From Sorangium aterium (GTDB taxonomy: Bacteria; Myxococcota_A; Polyangia; Polyangiales; Polyangiaceae), in NCBI RefSeq assembly GCF_028368935.1, contig NZ_JAQNDK010000007.1:186001-250000 (forward strand): a stretch of DNA of 64,000 bases, in the 5' to 3' direction. Both the position numbers and the translations under genes were made by a program. The notes beneath the pieces are model-generated. The model had not been told where the DNA came from. It ran no database searches and saw only the letters and a program-made list of their open reading frames with translations. The stretch's first letter is position 1; every line of letters begins with the position of its first letter. This document shows positions 28,101 to 35,252 of this stretch, one piece after another.

Positions 28101-29477
28101 GCGCTCGAGGAAGGTGCGCAGGAGCGCGGGCGTCGGCGCGTGGAGGTAGGTGGGGATCCCCTGCGCCTCGAGCTCGGCGGCCTGGTCCGGCCTGCCCCCC
28201 GCGATGAGCGCATGGCGGGGCCGGACCTCCGCGACGGCGGCGAGCTGCTCTTGTCGGATCTCCGGCGGAACGAAGCCGAGGATCCCGACGCCCCATGGCC
28301 GGTCGCCGAGCCGCTCCTGGGTCGCCCGGAGCAGCTCGTCCACCTGGGGGCGGCGCAACAGCGCCAGCGCGAGCAGCGGGAGCGCGCCGCCGTCGGCCAC
28401 CGCCGCCGCGAACTCGGCCCGATCGCTGACCCGCGTCATGGGGCCTTGCACGATGGGATAACGGGTGCCGTGCGAGCGGGCGAGCGGGCCGTCCTGCGCG
28501 AGCACGTCGTGCTTTCGCGCGAGCTCGAGGTGCCCGGACGCGGCGTCTCGCAGCGCGCGGAAAAAGCGCCCGGTCGTCGCGTACTTGCGGGCGTACTCGG
28601 CCCCCCTGCCGGCGGCATGGCCGAGCGGCAAGGCGCAGCGGTCAGGCCGATCCCACCCGAGGAGCGCGCGCGCCCCGGCGACCCAGGCGCGGCGTCGCGC
28701 CTCGGGGTCGAGCTCCTTCCGCTCGAGCTCCTCCGCGAGCCGCACGACCTCCTGGCTGCCCGGCAGATCGGGGCGCGCTGCGATGCGGAGCGGCGCGCCC
28801 AGGCGCTCGCCCACGATCACGGTATCGGTGCTGCCCAGGCCGGACAGGCTCGCGCGGGCGCGCTCCGGCAGCGGCGATTCACGCAGCAGGAGGAGCTGGT
28901 CGTCGACGACGACGCCCGCCGCGCCGGCGGCGCGGCAGGCGGCGGCGCTGTGCAGGCCGATCCCGCCCTGGACAAGGAACGGGCGCGGCTGCCGGGCCAG
29001 CCGCTGCGCGAGCAGGAACGCCGATTCCTTGCCGATGAAGCCGCCGCTCTCGCGCCCCTTCGCGAGCCAGCCGTCGAACGAGAGCGCGCCTGCGGCATCG
29101 AGCCCCTCGCGGTCCCGGATCTCGAGCCACAGCTTGCGTCCGCGGCACGGCGGCAGGGCGGCGAGCGCCGCGCGTGCGGAGGCGTCCTGCCAGTCGCAGA
29201 TCACGAGCCAGTGCGGGCGCGGCTCCAGCGCTGAGAGGAGCTCCGCGCTCGCGGCGATCTGGTCCGAGCGGAGGCGGAGCCCGACGGGGCAGCCCGGGGG
29301 CGCGTGGTCGACGAGGAGGCGGAGGTTCTCGCGCGCCAGCGGGAGCTCCGGCTCGCCGCACAGCTCGCGATCCAGCACCGCAACGCCGCCGGCGCGCGCC
29401 GTGGCGACCGCGACGCCGGGATGGGGCCAATGGACTGGTGACAGCGATACGCAATAAAAATCACTCATGGAAGTCAT
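22116..29477 (-). CDS. Iterative type I lipid/polyketide synthase: PfaD-like ER, KS, AT, ACP, KR
   Basis: A protein of 2453 residues. Residues 1-320 look like a degenerate TIM-barrel segment (FLVQGGIGLHSAAACRAAGA). Residues 335-620 match the FMN-dependent PfaD/nitronate-monooxygenase enoylreductase (YPIVQGPMTRVSD, ECGGHVGP). The ketosynthase (about 697-1120) keeps the full triad: Cys883 in DAACGSSL, EAHGTGT and GSVKSLLGHT. The acyltransferase (about 1285-1600) has GQGSQYPSM, Ser1366 in GHSYGE, and AFHSPLM. One ACP carries Ser1802 in LGIDSIKRIEIL, the sequence style of PUFA synthases. The ketoreductase (about 1985-2400) has VTGGARGI and Tyr in SDYAAANEV. No DH is present; the AT-DH protein can supply it. 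Relatives are PUFA- and heterocyst-glycolipid-type synthases. Start ATG 29477, with ATG 29468 as alternative. Confidence 0.9.
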   Translation of the reverse strand: MTSMSDFYCVSLSPVHWPHPGVAVATARAGGVAVLDRELCGEPELPLARENLRLLVDHAPPGCPVGLRLRSDQIAASAELLSALEPRPHWLVICDWQDASARAALAALPPCRGRKLWLEIRDREGLDAAGALSFDGWLAKGRESGGFIGKESAFLLAQRLARQPRPFLVQGGIGLHSAAACRAAGAAGVVVDDQLLLLRESPLPERARASLSGLGSTDTVIVGERLGAPLRIAARPDLPGSQEVVRLAEELERKELDPEARRRAWVAGARALLGWDRPDRCALPLGHAAGRGAEYARKYATTGRFFRALRDAASGHLELARKHDVLAQDGPLARSHGTRYPIVQGPMTRVSDRAEFAAAVADGGALPLLALALLRRPQVDELLRATQERLGDRPWGVGILGFVPPEIRQEQLAAVAEVRPRHALIAGGRPDQAAELEAQGIPTYLHAPTPALLRTFLERGARRFVFEGAECGGHVGPLSSFALWDAMIDALLDEKTPDAEAVHVLFAGGIHDARSAAMVSAMAAPLAAAGLRVGVLMGTAYLFTAQAVASGAIAPRFQREALACDGTVTIETGPGHVIRCAPTPFVGEFQAAHDRMRREGQAAAAISASLEQLTLGRLRIASKGIERGEGGQLDAADDERQTARGLYMMGDVASLRSDIVEISSLHEEVSSGSRRALGGLVQASVEHVPRRAAEPARIAVIGAACLLPKAQRPEELWRNVLGKVDAIREIPPQRWDYRLYYDPDPRAEDKIYSKWGGFIDELPFDPLRYGIPPVSLRSISVAQLLALEVTRRALADAGYTSGGFDRENTAVIFAANGTADLEQAYVARGLLPLSVGRPAQAALARLPTWSEESYAGILANVIAGRVANSFDLRGPNMTVDAACGSSLAALDLAVTELVSGRSNVAVVGAVEIEQTPHGYLAFSKTRAFSPRGRASVFDAKADGIVISEGIGVLILKRLADAERDGDRIDAVIQAVAGSSDGKGMGLTAPKPAGQRIALERAYGRAGIDPATIGMYEAHGTGTAVGDRAEIETIAGVLRAAGAPPQRCAIGSVKSLLGHTRNAAGLVGVLKGLLALRHRVLPPHAGVDTPMDPLTSEDCPMYLLDEPQPWLAGPAPRRVGVSAFGFGGTNFHAVLEEYQGDFAAPALGAADWPHELVAVEAPDAPSLVAELEQLQRALRPGRDAVSLRDVAFTCALAALDGRARRASNAARAAVYIVADDREHLLGAVEQVLSRLRLHLESAREPEGSLPAHIHLRIAPCPEAGKTAFLFPGQGSQYPSMGREVALYFSEMRGAIELADLRLEGLLPARLSRFILPPAAFSEEAKERQRRELTATRIAQPAIGAISDGMLHIALRLGLRPDVLAGHSYGELTALRAAGALSREDWLALSETRGRLMEEVPSEPGTMAAVMLSRAELEPLLEAFPAVCIANHNAPEQCVVSGELGAMRAAVDALTAKGIRAQWLPVSSAFHSPLMRAVRAPFTAALERTAIAPPQIEVHANATGRPYPRDPSDVRALLAAQLEAPVDFVAQVRRMYEDGARTFVELGPKATLTGLVRRILDGQPHLAVSFDGAGGGLKGLLQAIASLGVAGVGLDLPALFAGRPCGRLDLRALAVDRPEAPLPAWRIDGGRLRRADEPVGLLGERPFLDHDTAPAVEVDDLLPEAGSGAGDIPLLAYREHQETMRRFLTMQERITTEFLLRLGGDGDGAALAPPPAPRLDGQAAPLAAPGASPPPPPSAALGGPTPSPAALAAAGAEERDLAPAMLKPAALRKTLTTLVSRRTGYPEDMLGLDQDMEGELGIDSIKRIEILETLLRELPQPVAARLRSSMDRLSRIRSMNGLVDVVSSEAAALPAGETGEGAPARPRNGAGAAGADLGSAAQAVGPGPGQAGEGADGGVPLPGSASPGGARAGACPRFVMRAERKALPDDPPAQLEGLFLVTEDDLGVGARLCALLAQRGARPIVIPRDALEESERIARHVAAARHEHGAVRGIVHVASLHRGAVDGLAAFRRGNRVQVKSLFYTAQACAGELAEARGEPLRIVAATLIGGSIEQGSLDGSASSAGCHGVLRCVAHEHPRTVAKVVGLDDALPRDAMASRILDELSRAPDDLEVSYLNGQRTVVSTAPAPLELAGERRDWEPGPGWVVLVTGGARGITAAIAARLARPDVRLILVGRSEIPEGDLQDEGSDDVEALRRRAILDMRSAGRDLLPAAIEAEIRSKRQARERRATLDSLRRRGAAVEYHAIDVRDEDRFQDLLTGVYRRFGRIDAVVHGAGVIEDQLLADKRPDSFDRVFDTKADSTFLLGQALRPDELKWCVLFSSISGRFGNRGQSDYAAANEVMSRLAAQLDARWPATRVVSIGWGPWREVGMAGEGVLRRLSAQGIVPVDVESGCGFFSEELSYGPKGDVVVVAGEGPWRHGGDAAGTSPSGQDAALPAEPRAGHATSSASDAG

Positions 29478-29901
29478 GCAACGTCCACCAACGTCTGCCG
29501 AGGAACGGTAACGAATGAGGCAGCTCCGCTGCCTGGCGGGTCGTCAGCCTGCCTCCTCGGGACACAGCGACCCGCGGCGCCGCAACTCTAGCGGACCTGG
29601 CGTATCGGGCCACTCCAAGTCCACGCCGTGCCGCGCGGATCGCTGGCGCTGCAGCTGTATTAAGAAACATGAAGAAGGCGACGCGCTCCCTTCACAAATG
29701 GGAAACATTGCGGTATGCCGTATGCGGGTGCGCGCCGGTGCCGGTGGACGATTGACCGCGCCGCCCCGGTAGCGCGCTTGACATGCCGGTTCGCGCCAGC
29801 CAAATAGAGCGAATCGTCGCCTCGGGGTGCCCGGGCACATGAGTGCGCGACGTCCCCGGTCGAGCGCGATAGCACCGGAAGGTTTCACGAGGTCGACATT
29901 C
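29478..29901. promoter_or_regulatory. Divergent region between the synthase and methyltransferase genes
   Basis: About 420 bases without a convincing gene. It should hold the leftward synthase promoter and the rightward methyltransferase promoter. GC drops near 29655-29710. Confidence 0.5.
29778..29806 (+). promoter_or_regulatory. Candidate sigma-70-type promoter for the methyltransferase
   Basis: A perfect -35 hexamer TTGACA (29778-29783) is followed after 17 bases by CAAATA (29801-29806), a weak -10. Transcription would start near 29813, leaving a leader of about 90 bases before the ATG. Confidence 0.45.
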
Positions 29902-30636
29902 ATGCTCACTGATCAGATCCAAACGGTCGAGTTGTTGGATCATGCGCCTCCGTACTCGGAGGCCTTCCTTGCGGCGCGGGGGCTCGTGGGCCTCAACGTC
30001 GGGTGCGCCTTCTGGAACCTCAGGCCTGCCTGCGTGAACATCGATCTCCTGAAGGTGGAGACGCACAGGGGCCAGGCCACCGAATATGGCCGGATCGCGA
30101 TCCTCGATGGCCGTGCCCACTACCTGGAGTACGACGTCACGACGCCCATCCCCCTGCCCGACGCGTCCTTCGAGTGGCTCCACTCGGAGCACCTCATCGA
30201 GCACATCTCGCAGGAAGGCGCGATCCGGTTCTTGAAGGAGGCGCACCGCCTGCTGAAGCCCGGCGGGGTGCTCCGCATCTCCACGCCCGACCTCGCGATC
30301 TACGTCGAGGGCTACCGGGACCCGGCGCGGACGTTCTTCAACAAACACGCGCGGATCATCGAGCAGCTCGGAAGGATGTACCCCGAGGCAGGCAGCGATG
30401 CTTTCCCCGAGGTGCAGCGCCGGCCGGCGTGGATGGTGAACCAGATCTTCAAGTACTGGGGTCACCAGTGGATCTACGACTTCGAGGAGATGGTGTACGT
30501 GCTCCGCGAGGCAGGGTTCGACGAGAAGTCGATCGAGCGGTGCTCCTTCCGGCGCGGGAGGGCCCCGAAGGTGGCCGAGATCGATCTCGTCATGCACCGT
30601 GACGAGACGCTGTACGTGGAGGCGATCCGGACCTGA
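29902..30636 (+). CDS. SAM-dependent methyltransferase-like protein
   Basis: A protein of 244 residues (ATG 29902). It has the class I methyltransferase layout: GLVGLNVGCAFWN as a diverged glycine-rich SAM loop, then PDASFEWLHSEHLIEHI and the motif RLLKPGGVLRISTPDL typical of Methyltransf_11 proteins. C-terminal aromatic residues (FKYWGHQWIYDFEEMVYVL) may line the acceptor pocket. It reads away from the synthase gene, so it may methylate the lipid product or its sugar. Equally it could belong to general surface-polysaccharide metabolism. Confidence 0.72.
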   Translation: MLTDQIQTVELLDHAPPYSEAFLAARGLVGLNVGCAFWNLRPACVNIDLLKVETHRGQATEYGRIAILDGRAHYLEYDVTTPIPLPDASFEWLHSEHLIEHISQEGAIRFLKEAHRLLKPGGVLRISTPDLAIYVEGYRDPARTFFNKHARIIEQLGRMYPEAGSDAFPEVQRRPAWMVNQIFKYWGHQWIYDFEEMVYVLREAGFDEKSIERCSFRRGRAPKVAEIDLVMHRDETLYVEAIRT

Positions 30637-30737
30637 CCGCGCGCGGCGCCTCTCCCCCGAGCGTGCGCCGCGCGCGCCGCCGGTCAGGCCCCCTCGGCGC
30701 CGCGCGCCCTGGCTGTTCTCATCGAACCAGGAGAACC

Positions 30738-31424
30738 ATGCCTCAGAAGGTCTCGTTTCCTGCGATCCTCGGAGGGCAGGGCATGGGAGAGATCGCGCTG
30801 CCGGAGCGGGAGGATAAGGCGCCGGCGGTCGTCCTCCTTCACGAGTGGTGGGGGCTCAACGATCATGTCCGCGCCACCATGGAGCGGCTCGCCGAGGCGG
30901 GCTTCGTCGCGCTCGCGCTCGACCTCTACCACGGCAAGGTCACGGACGATCCGAGCGAGGCAAGCCAGCTGATCCATGCGCTCGACTGGTCGCGCGCCCT
31001 CCTCGAGATCTCCGGCGCGGTCTATTATTTCCTGGCCGAGCACGAGCGCGTCAACGGCAAGATCGGCGCTGTCGGCTTCTCCATGGGCGGCGCGTTCTGC
31101 TTCTCCGCGGCCGCCACCATCCCGAGGCTCGCGGCAGCGGTGCCTTTCTACGGCATTCCTGGCCAGGCGACCGACTATACCAGGGTGAAGGCCCCGATCC
31201 TCGCCCACTTCGCGGCGCGGGACACGTGGGCGAAGCCTGCCCTCGCCAGGGCGATCCAGAAGGAGCTCACGGCGTGCGGGCAGCCGATGGAGCTCCACGT
31301 CTACGACGCGGACCACGCCTTCATGAACGACACGCGCCCCGAGGCCTACCACCCGCAGGCGGCCCACCTCGCGTGGGCTCGGACGATCGAGTTTCTCCGC
31401 AGGCACCTCGGCTCGGCGGAGTGA
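30738..31424 (+). CDS. Dienelactone-hydrolase-family alpha/beta hydrolase (Ser nucleophile)
   Basis: A protein of 228 residues, ATG after AGGAG. It has the family's HEWWGL motif (35-40), an oxyanion/nucleophile elbow GFSMGG with Ser115, acid Asp162 and base His193 in DADHAF. True dienelactone hydrolases use Cys at the elbow, so Ser here suggests esterase activity. There is no signal peptide. A lipoprotein relative with Cys lies at 58703-59599. Confidence 0.83.
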   Translation: MPQKVSFPAILGGQGMGEIALPEREDKAPAVVLLHEWWGLNDHVRATMERLAEAGFVALALDLYHGKVTDDPSEASQLIHALDWSRALLEISGAVYYFLAEHERVNGKIGAVGFSMGGAFCFSAAATIPRLAAAVPFYGIPGQATDYTRVKAPILAHFAARDTWAKPALARAIQKELTACGQPMELHVYDADHAFMNDTRPEAYHPQAAHLAWARTIEFLRRHLGSAE

Positions 31425-31441
31425 TCGTCCGAGCGAACTGC

Positions 31442-33223
31442 TCACCCCCCCGTGAACGCCTTCTGAAGATCGATCGCCTGGAGGACCCGCTCACCCCCCA
31501 CAGGCGGCAGCTCGAAGCGCTCGAATCGCGTGTCGACCCACGTGACCCATACGAACCCCGGATCGTCGAGCGGCCGATCGAAGCGGAACTCGACCCGCAG
31601 GGGCCGCCTGCCGTCCGGGGTGAGCGAGAGGACGGTCGCCGTCATCCCGGCGAGCTCGACCCGCTCGCCTGCTCGCATGGGAGACCGCGCGGTCCGGTGG
31701 ATCGTGCTCATCGAGTTATGGAAGAACCCCTCCGAGAGCGTGACGACGAGCGTTCGCTCATCGCTCCGCAGGAGGTGCATCGTCCCGAGGCTCGTCACCG
31801 CGAGCTGGCGAATGGTGGCCGGCATGCGCTCGCCCAGGATGAAGCGGGTGGTCACGCCGAGGCCCGCGGCGATGGTATCCGGCGCGTTCACGACGACGAG
31901 CGTGCGGTCCGCCATCTCCGCTGCGGGCGGCAGGCTCGCGGCGGCCCGCCGGACGAGGCCGTCGAGCATGCGCGCGTTCGAGAGCGATCGAGGAACCACG
32001 AGGAGCGGCGCGAGGACGAGGTGGAAGGCGATCATCGCCGCCGCCCCGCCGCGGGCGAGCCTGCGCGCGCCGCGGCCGAGCCCCTCCCGGGGCGCCGTGA
32101 TGAGGCTCGCGATGAGCCCGAACGCCCCGAGGCTCGAGAAGAGCAGCAGCCGGTCGTTCGGCCAGGTGGCGCAGGCGGGCAGGAGCGAGAGCACGGCCCC
32201 GGTGGCGAAGAAGCCGGACATGCGCGCTCGCGGGACGCCGGCCCAGAGGGCGGCGGCGACGAGGCCGACCAGGACGACGACAACGGCGACCGCGGCGGCG
32301 ATATGCTGATCGGGGACGAAGATCCAGAGACTGGACGTCACGAGGGTGAACTGCGCGAGCAGGAGGACGGGAAGCCGCTCGCCGACAGCGGCGATGTACG
32401 CGGTCGGCTCGTGGACGGGATCGACATACAGCCCCCCAGCCGCCGCTCCATAGCCGAGCGCTCGATAGGCGATGGCCCACACGATCGCGATCGCGGCGTA
32501 AGGCAAGAGGACGCGCGCCCTCGAGAGGAGGGTGCCGCGCTCGATCCAGACGGCGTGGGCGAAGAGGTACGCGAGCGTCGCCGCCGCGGCCTCCGCGGAG
32601 AGCATGCCGAGCGCGTAGGCGGCCGGGCCGAGGACGGCGCCGGGCGTCCAGCCGTCGCGCCTCCACCGGTCGTGTGCAAGGAGGGCGGCGAAGCCGAAGA
32701 CGGCGGCCCAGAGGGCGTTCCGGTTGGCGATCCAGGCGACGGTGAACGCGTGGGCGTCGTCGAGCGCGAACATCAGCGCGGCGAGGCCGGCGCAGACCGT
32801 GGCGCCGAGGGAACGGCGGTAAATGGCCGCCGCGAGGAGCGCCAGGATCGCGTAGAGGGCGAGGTTCTCGGCATGCATCACGACGGAGGCGTCCGGCCAC
32901 AGGCGATAATCGAGGGCGTGGTTGAGGGACGCGATGGGCCGCAGGAACGCGAGGCGAAAATCCGGCGCGGTCCACCAGGGGGTCGTGCCCCGATCCATGG
33001 ACTGGTGGAGATGGCCGCGATCGGCGTCCTGGAAGCGGAAGATATCCCAATCCCCCCACGGGCCGCCCTGCGCGCGGAGCTCGGGGTCGAAGGAGATACG
33101 GTGGATGTAGTCATCCATCATGTACCCCGTGCCGAGCGTGGGCGCGAAGAGGACAGCCGCGAGCAAGGCGACCACGAGGGGGGCGTGGCGCGAGGAGAGG
33201 AGGCGCCTCAGCCGATCGATCAT
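31442..33223 (-). CDS. Polytopic membrane protein, GT-C glycosyltransferase-like
   Basis: A protein of 593 residues with about 10-12 membrane segments up to about residue 400 and a soluble C-terminal domain (about 415-593). An Asp pair (GTGYMMDDYIHR, 37-38) sits just after the first membrane helix, in the loop where GT-C enzymes such as PMT/ArnT keep their catalytic Asp. This resemblance is of layout only. If correct, it would transfer a sugar from a polyprenyl-phosphate donor on the outer face of the membrane. It is convergent with the hydrolase gene, 17 bases apart. Confidence 0.6.
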   Translation of the reverse strand: MIDRLRRLLSSRHAPLVVALLAAVLFAPTLGTGYMMDDYIHRISFDPELRAQGGPWGDWDIFRFQDADRGHLHQSMDRGTTPWWTAPDFRLAFLRPIASLNHALDYRLWPDASVVMHAENLALYAILALLAAAIYRRSLGATVCAGLAALMFALDDAHAFTVAWIANRNALWAAVFGFAALLAHDRWRRDGWTPGAVLGPAAYALGMLSAEAAAATLAYLFAHAVWIERGTLLSRARVLLPYAAIAIVWAIAYRALGYGAAAGGLYVDPVHEPTAYIAAVGERLPVLLLAQFTLVTSSLWIFVPDQHIAAAVAVVVVLVGLVAAALWAGVPRARMSGFFATGAVLSLLPACATWPNDRLLLFSSLGAFGLIASLITAPREGLGRGARRLARGGAAAMIAFHLVLAPLLVVPRSLSNARMLDGLVRRAAASLPPAAEMADRTLVVVNAPDTIAAGLGVTTRFILGERMPATIRQLAVTSLGTMHLLRSDERTLVVTLSEGFFHNSMSTIHRTARSPMRAGERVELAGMTATVLSLTPDGRRPLRVEFRFDRPLDDPGFVWVTWVDTRFERFELPPVGGERVLQAIDLQKAFTGG

Positions 33224-33419
33224 CGGCTGGCACCAGGGCGAGAGGGTGTGCCGACGGCGCGAGGCGAGACGACGGTATCGAAAGAATGGGCTCTTTCAGT
33301 AAGCCAGCTCATGCGCCTATAGAATGCATCTGCAGTCGATATGTCAAGTTCGATCCTCGTAACAATACGAGGTCGAACTCTCGAGCGGGCGAGATCGCCA
33401 CATCGCCGTTCGCGCCACG

Positions 33420-34817
33420 TCAGCGCGCCGCTGCGTGCCGCGCGGGCCGCGCGTTCCACACGCGGGTCGCCAGCGCGAAGCCGACGAGCGCGACCGGGAG
33501 CATGGCAGCGGGCCATGACATCCAGTTCCCCGGGTGCTTCGCCGCGTCCCCCGAGGGCAGGATGCTCCCGTAGAGGAACGACTGCGCCGCCGTGCCCAGG
33601 TAGACGAAGCCGTCGATGATGCCAGTCGCCACGCCGGCGTTCTTCCTCCCGCCGAAATCCATGCTCGCGGTCCCGGACAGCATGCCGTGGACGCCGATCA
33701 CGCAGAGGGACATGAACACGACGGTCCACCCGGCGATGGGGAAGCTCAGCGTGAAGAGGACGATGACCGCGCCGAACACGAGGCCTGCGTAGAGCACCGA
33801 GGCCACCGGGCCGCGGCGCGAATCGAAGACATGATCGGAGATGAAGCCGGCGAACACCCCGCCCAGGATGCCGGCGATGCAGAGGAGCATGCCCCAGTGC
33901 GCCGACACGAAGCCCTTGAGCCCGGTCTTGTCGGCGAAGATGAGATACCATTTCATGACGGCGTTGCGGAGGAAGCCGCTGCAGAACTCGATGGCGACGA
34001 TGATCCAGATGACCCGCTGCGAGAACATGCGCCGCGCGACCTCGATCGCCCCCGAGCGCTCGCCTGTGTCGCCCGAGGACGCGTCGGCGGTGTCGAAGTC
34101 CCGGAACCCCGCCTGGCCCGGCGTGTCGCGGATGAGGAAGACATCGAGCGCCAAAAAGCCGAGCAGCAGCAGCGCGGGGATGTGGAACACCCACGGCATC
34201 GGCAGGTGTTTGGCGATGAATCGACTCCAGTCGTAGGCGAAGTAGAGCCCGAGCGAGATCAGGATGCCAAAGATGCCGCCGAGCATCCCGCGCTCGCGGA
34301 CGTGGAACCATGGCGCGTTCACCTTGACGATGGATACGGCGCCGAAGCTCTGGAAATACATGTTGGCGGAGAAGAGCGCCGTCATCGCGGTGATGGCGGT
34401 GCTGTGGTCGAGCTGCCCTTCCTGAGCGAACCGGACGGCCACGCCCAAGAGGACGTTCATGAGCGCGGATCCGCCCGCGGCGAGCAGGATGGTGGCGCGC
34501 CCGCCCCACCGGTCGGTGAGCGGCCCGTTCAGCAGGAAGGCGACCCCATAAACGGCCGAGCCCCAGCCGTCGATGTTCCCGAACTCCTGCTTGCTGACGA
34601 GGTGCAGCGCTCCGAGCTCCGGCGCGTTGGCGGAGAGGTTGTACCGCCCCATGTAGAGGAAGGCGTACGTGAGCCCGAGCGGAAACCAGTTGAAGAACCG
34701 CCGGCGCCGGAACTCCTCCGAGTGCCCGAGATCGATCTTCGGCAGCCGCCGCATGACGACCGCGATGGCCGTGAGCAGGAGCAGGATCGGCAGCAGCTGA
34801 TTGAGCCACGCAGGCAT
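33420..34817 (-). CDS. MFS transporter, organophosphate:phosphate antiporter (GlpT/UhpT-like) family
   Basis: A protein of 465 residues, starting at ATG 34817 with AAGGG upstream. Twelve membrane segments are expected. FLYMGRYNLSANAPE after the first helix matches the GlpT/UhpC signature region, and LTDRWGGRATILLAAG is the MFS loop 2-3 motif. Family knowledge: members exchange phosphate for sugar- or glycerol-phosphates. The substrate is not determined, and a sensor-type (UhpC) role is possible. It is separated from the next genes by a highly structured 435-base gap. Confidence 0.8.
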   Translation of the reverse strand: MPAWLNQLLPILLLLTAIAVVMRRLPKIDLGHSEEFRRRRFFNWFPLGLTYAFLYMGRYNLSANAPELGALHLVSKQEFGNIDGWGSAVYGVAFLLNGPLTDRWGGRATILLAAGGSALMNVLLGVAVRFAQEGQLDHSTAITAMTALFSANMYFQSFGAVSIVKVNAPWFHVRERGMLGGIFGILISLGLYFAYDWSRFIAKHLPMPWVFHIPALLLLGFLALDVFLIRDTPGQAGFRDFDTADASSGDTGERSGAIEVARRMFSQRVIWIIVAIEFCSGFLRNAVMKWYLIFADKTGLKGFVSAHWGMLLCIAGILGGVFAGFISDHVFDSRRGPVASVLYAGLVFGAVIVLFTLSFPIAGWTVVFMSLCVIGVHGMLSGTASMDFGGRKNAGVATGIIDGFVYLGTAAQSFLYGSILPSGDAAKHPGNWMSWPAAMLPVALVGFALATRVWNARPARHAAAR

Positions 34818-34930
34818 GGACGCCCTTCGACGATAACGGCCCACCGCACGAGCGGCCATGCCTTCGCGCTTCCCCCGCTCGCCCGCTCGCTCGAACTCCG
34901 TCCGTGAGGTCGCAGCGCGTTCAGTGACGT

Positions 34931-35064
34931 ATCGCTGTCCTGAGAGCTGCCAGAGCCGCGGTCAGCTGTCGGAGGCGGATCGGTCTGTATCCTGAGAGCA
35001 ACCAGACGGAGCCGCGATCAGCTGCCGAAAGGGCCATCGCTCGCTGTCCCGAGAGCTGCCGGAG
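34931..35064. repeat. Three imperfect direct repeats around CTGAGAGC
   Basis: Related blocks begin near 34934, 34984 and 35043: GCTGTCCTGAGAGCTGCC, TCTGTATCCTGAGAGCAACC and GCTGTCCCGAGAGCTGCC. The first two are also followed by similar text (GAGCCGCGGTCAGCTG; GAGCCGCGATCAGCTG). Copies differ by several bases, so they are old. They adjoin the nested palindrome. Confidence 0.65.
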
Positions 35065-35209
35065 GGGGCAGGGAGCGCGTGCGGCGCGCGTGGGGACGGG
35101 CCGTGTCTGAGCATGGCCGTTGAATCGCCCGTCAAGGGCGATTCAACGGCCATGCGAGTTCGGCGGGGCCCCACGCGCGCCGCACGCGCTCCCTGCCCCC
35201 TCCGGCAGC
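35055..35209. repeat. 155-bp nested palindrome (41-bp inverted arms around a 20-bp hairpin)
   Basis: The outer arms 35055-35095 and 35169-35209 are perfect inverted copies over 41 bases. Between them lies a second perfect inverted repeat with 20-base arms (35111-35130 and 35136-35155) and the loop GTCAA. The RNA would form one very long, stable stem. It sits just after the end of the FAAL gene (stop at 35253, reading left) and before the MFS gene, so it can act as terminator. Its size and perfection also fit a REP/BIME-like or MITE-like element. No transposase or target duplication was seen. Confidence 0.85.
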
Positions 35210-35252
35210 CCCTGCAGTCTCCAGGGGCCCCCTTCCGACCCCCCCTCCAGGA

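Noticed and set aside
24444-29234. A very long open frame (about 1600 codons) on the + strand opposite the large synthase
   Set aside because: High GC leaves antisense frames open. Its translation is Arg/Ala/Gly-rich with no domain, while the other strand shows complete ER, KS, AT, ACP and KR motifs.
17317-29477. Canonical polyunsaturated fatty acid synthase (pfa) cluster
   Set aside because: No tandem ACP array, chain-length factor, FabA-like DH pair or separate PfaD; only the ACP motif style and ER type are shared.
35055-35209. Insertion sequence
   Set aside because: No transposase gene, no flanking target duplication visible and the interior is only a hairpin.
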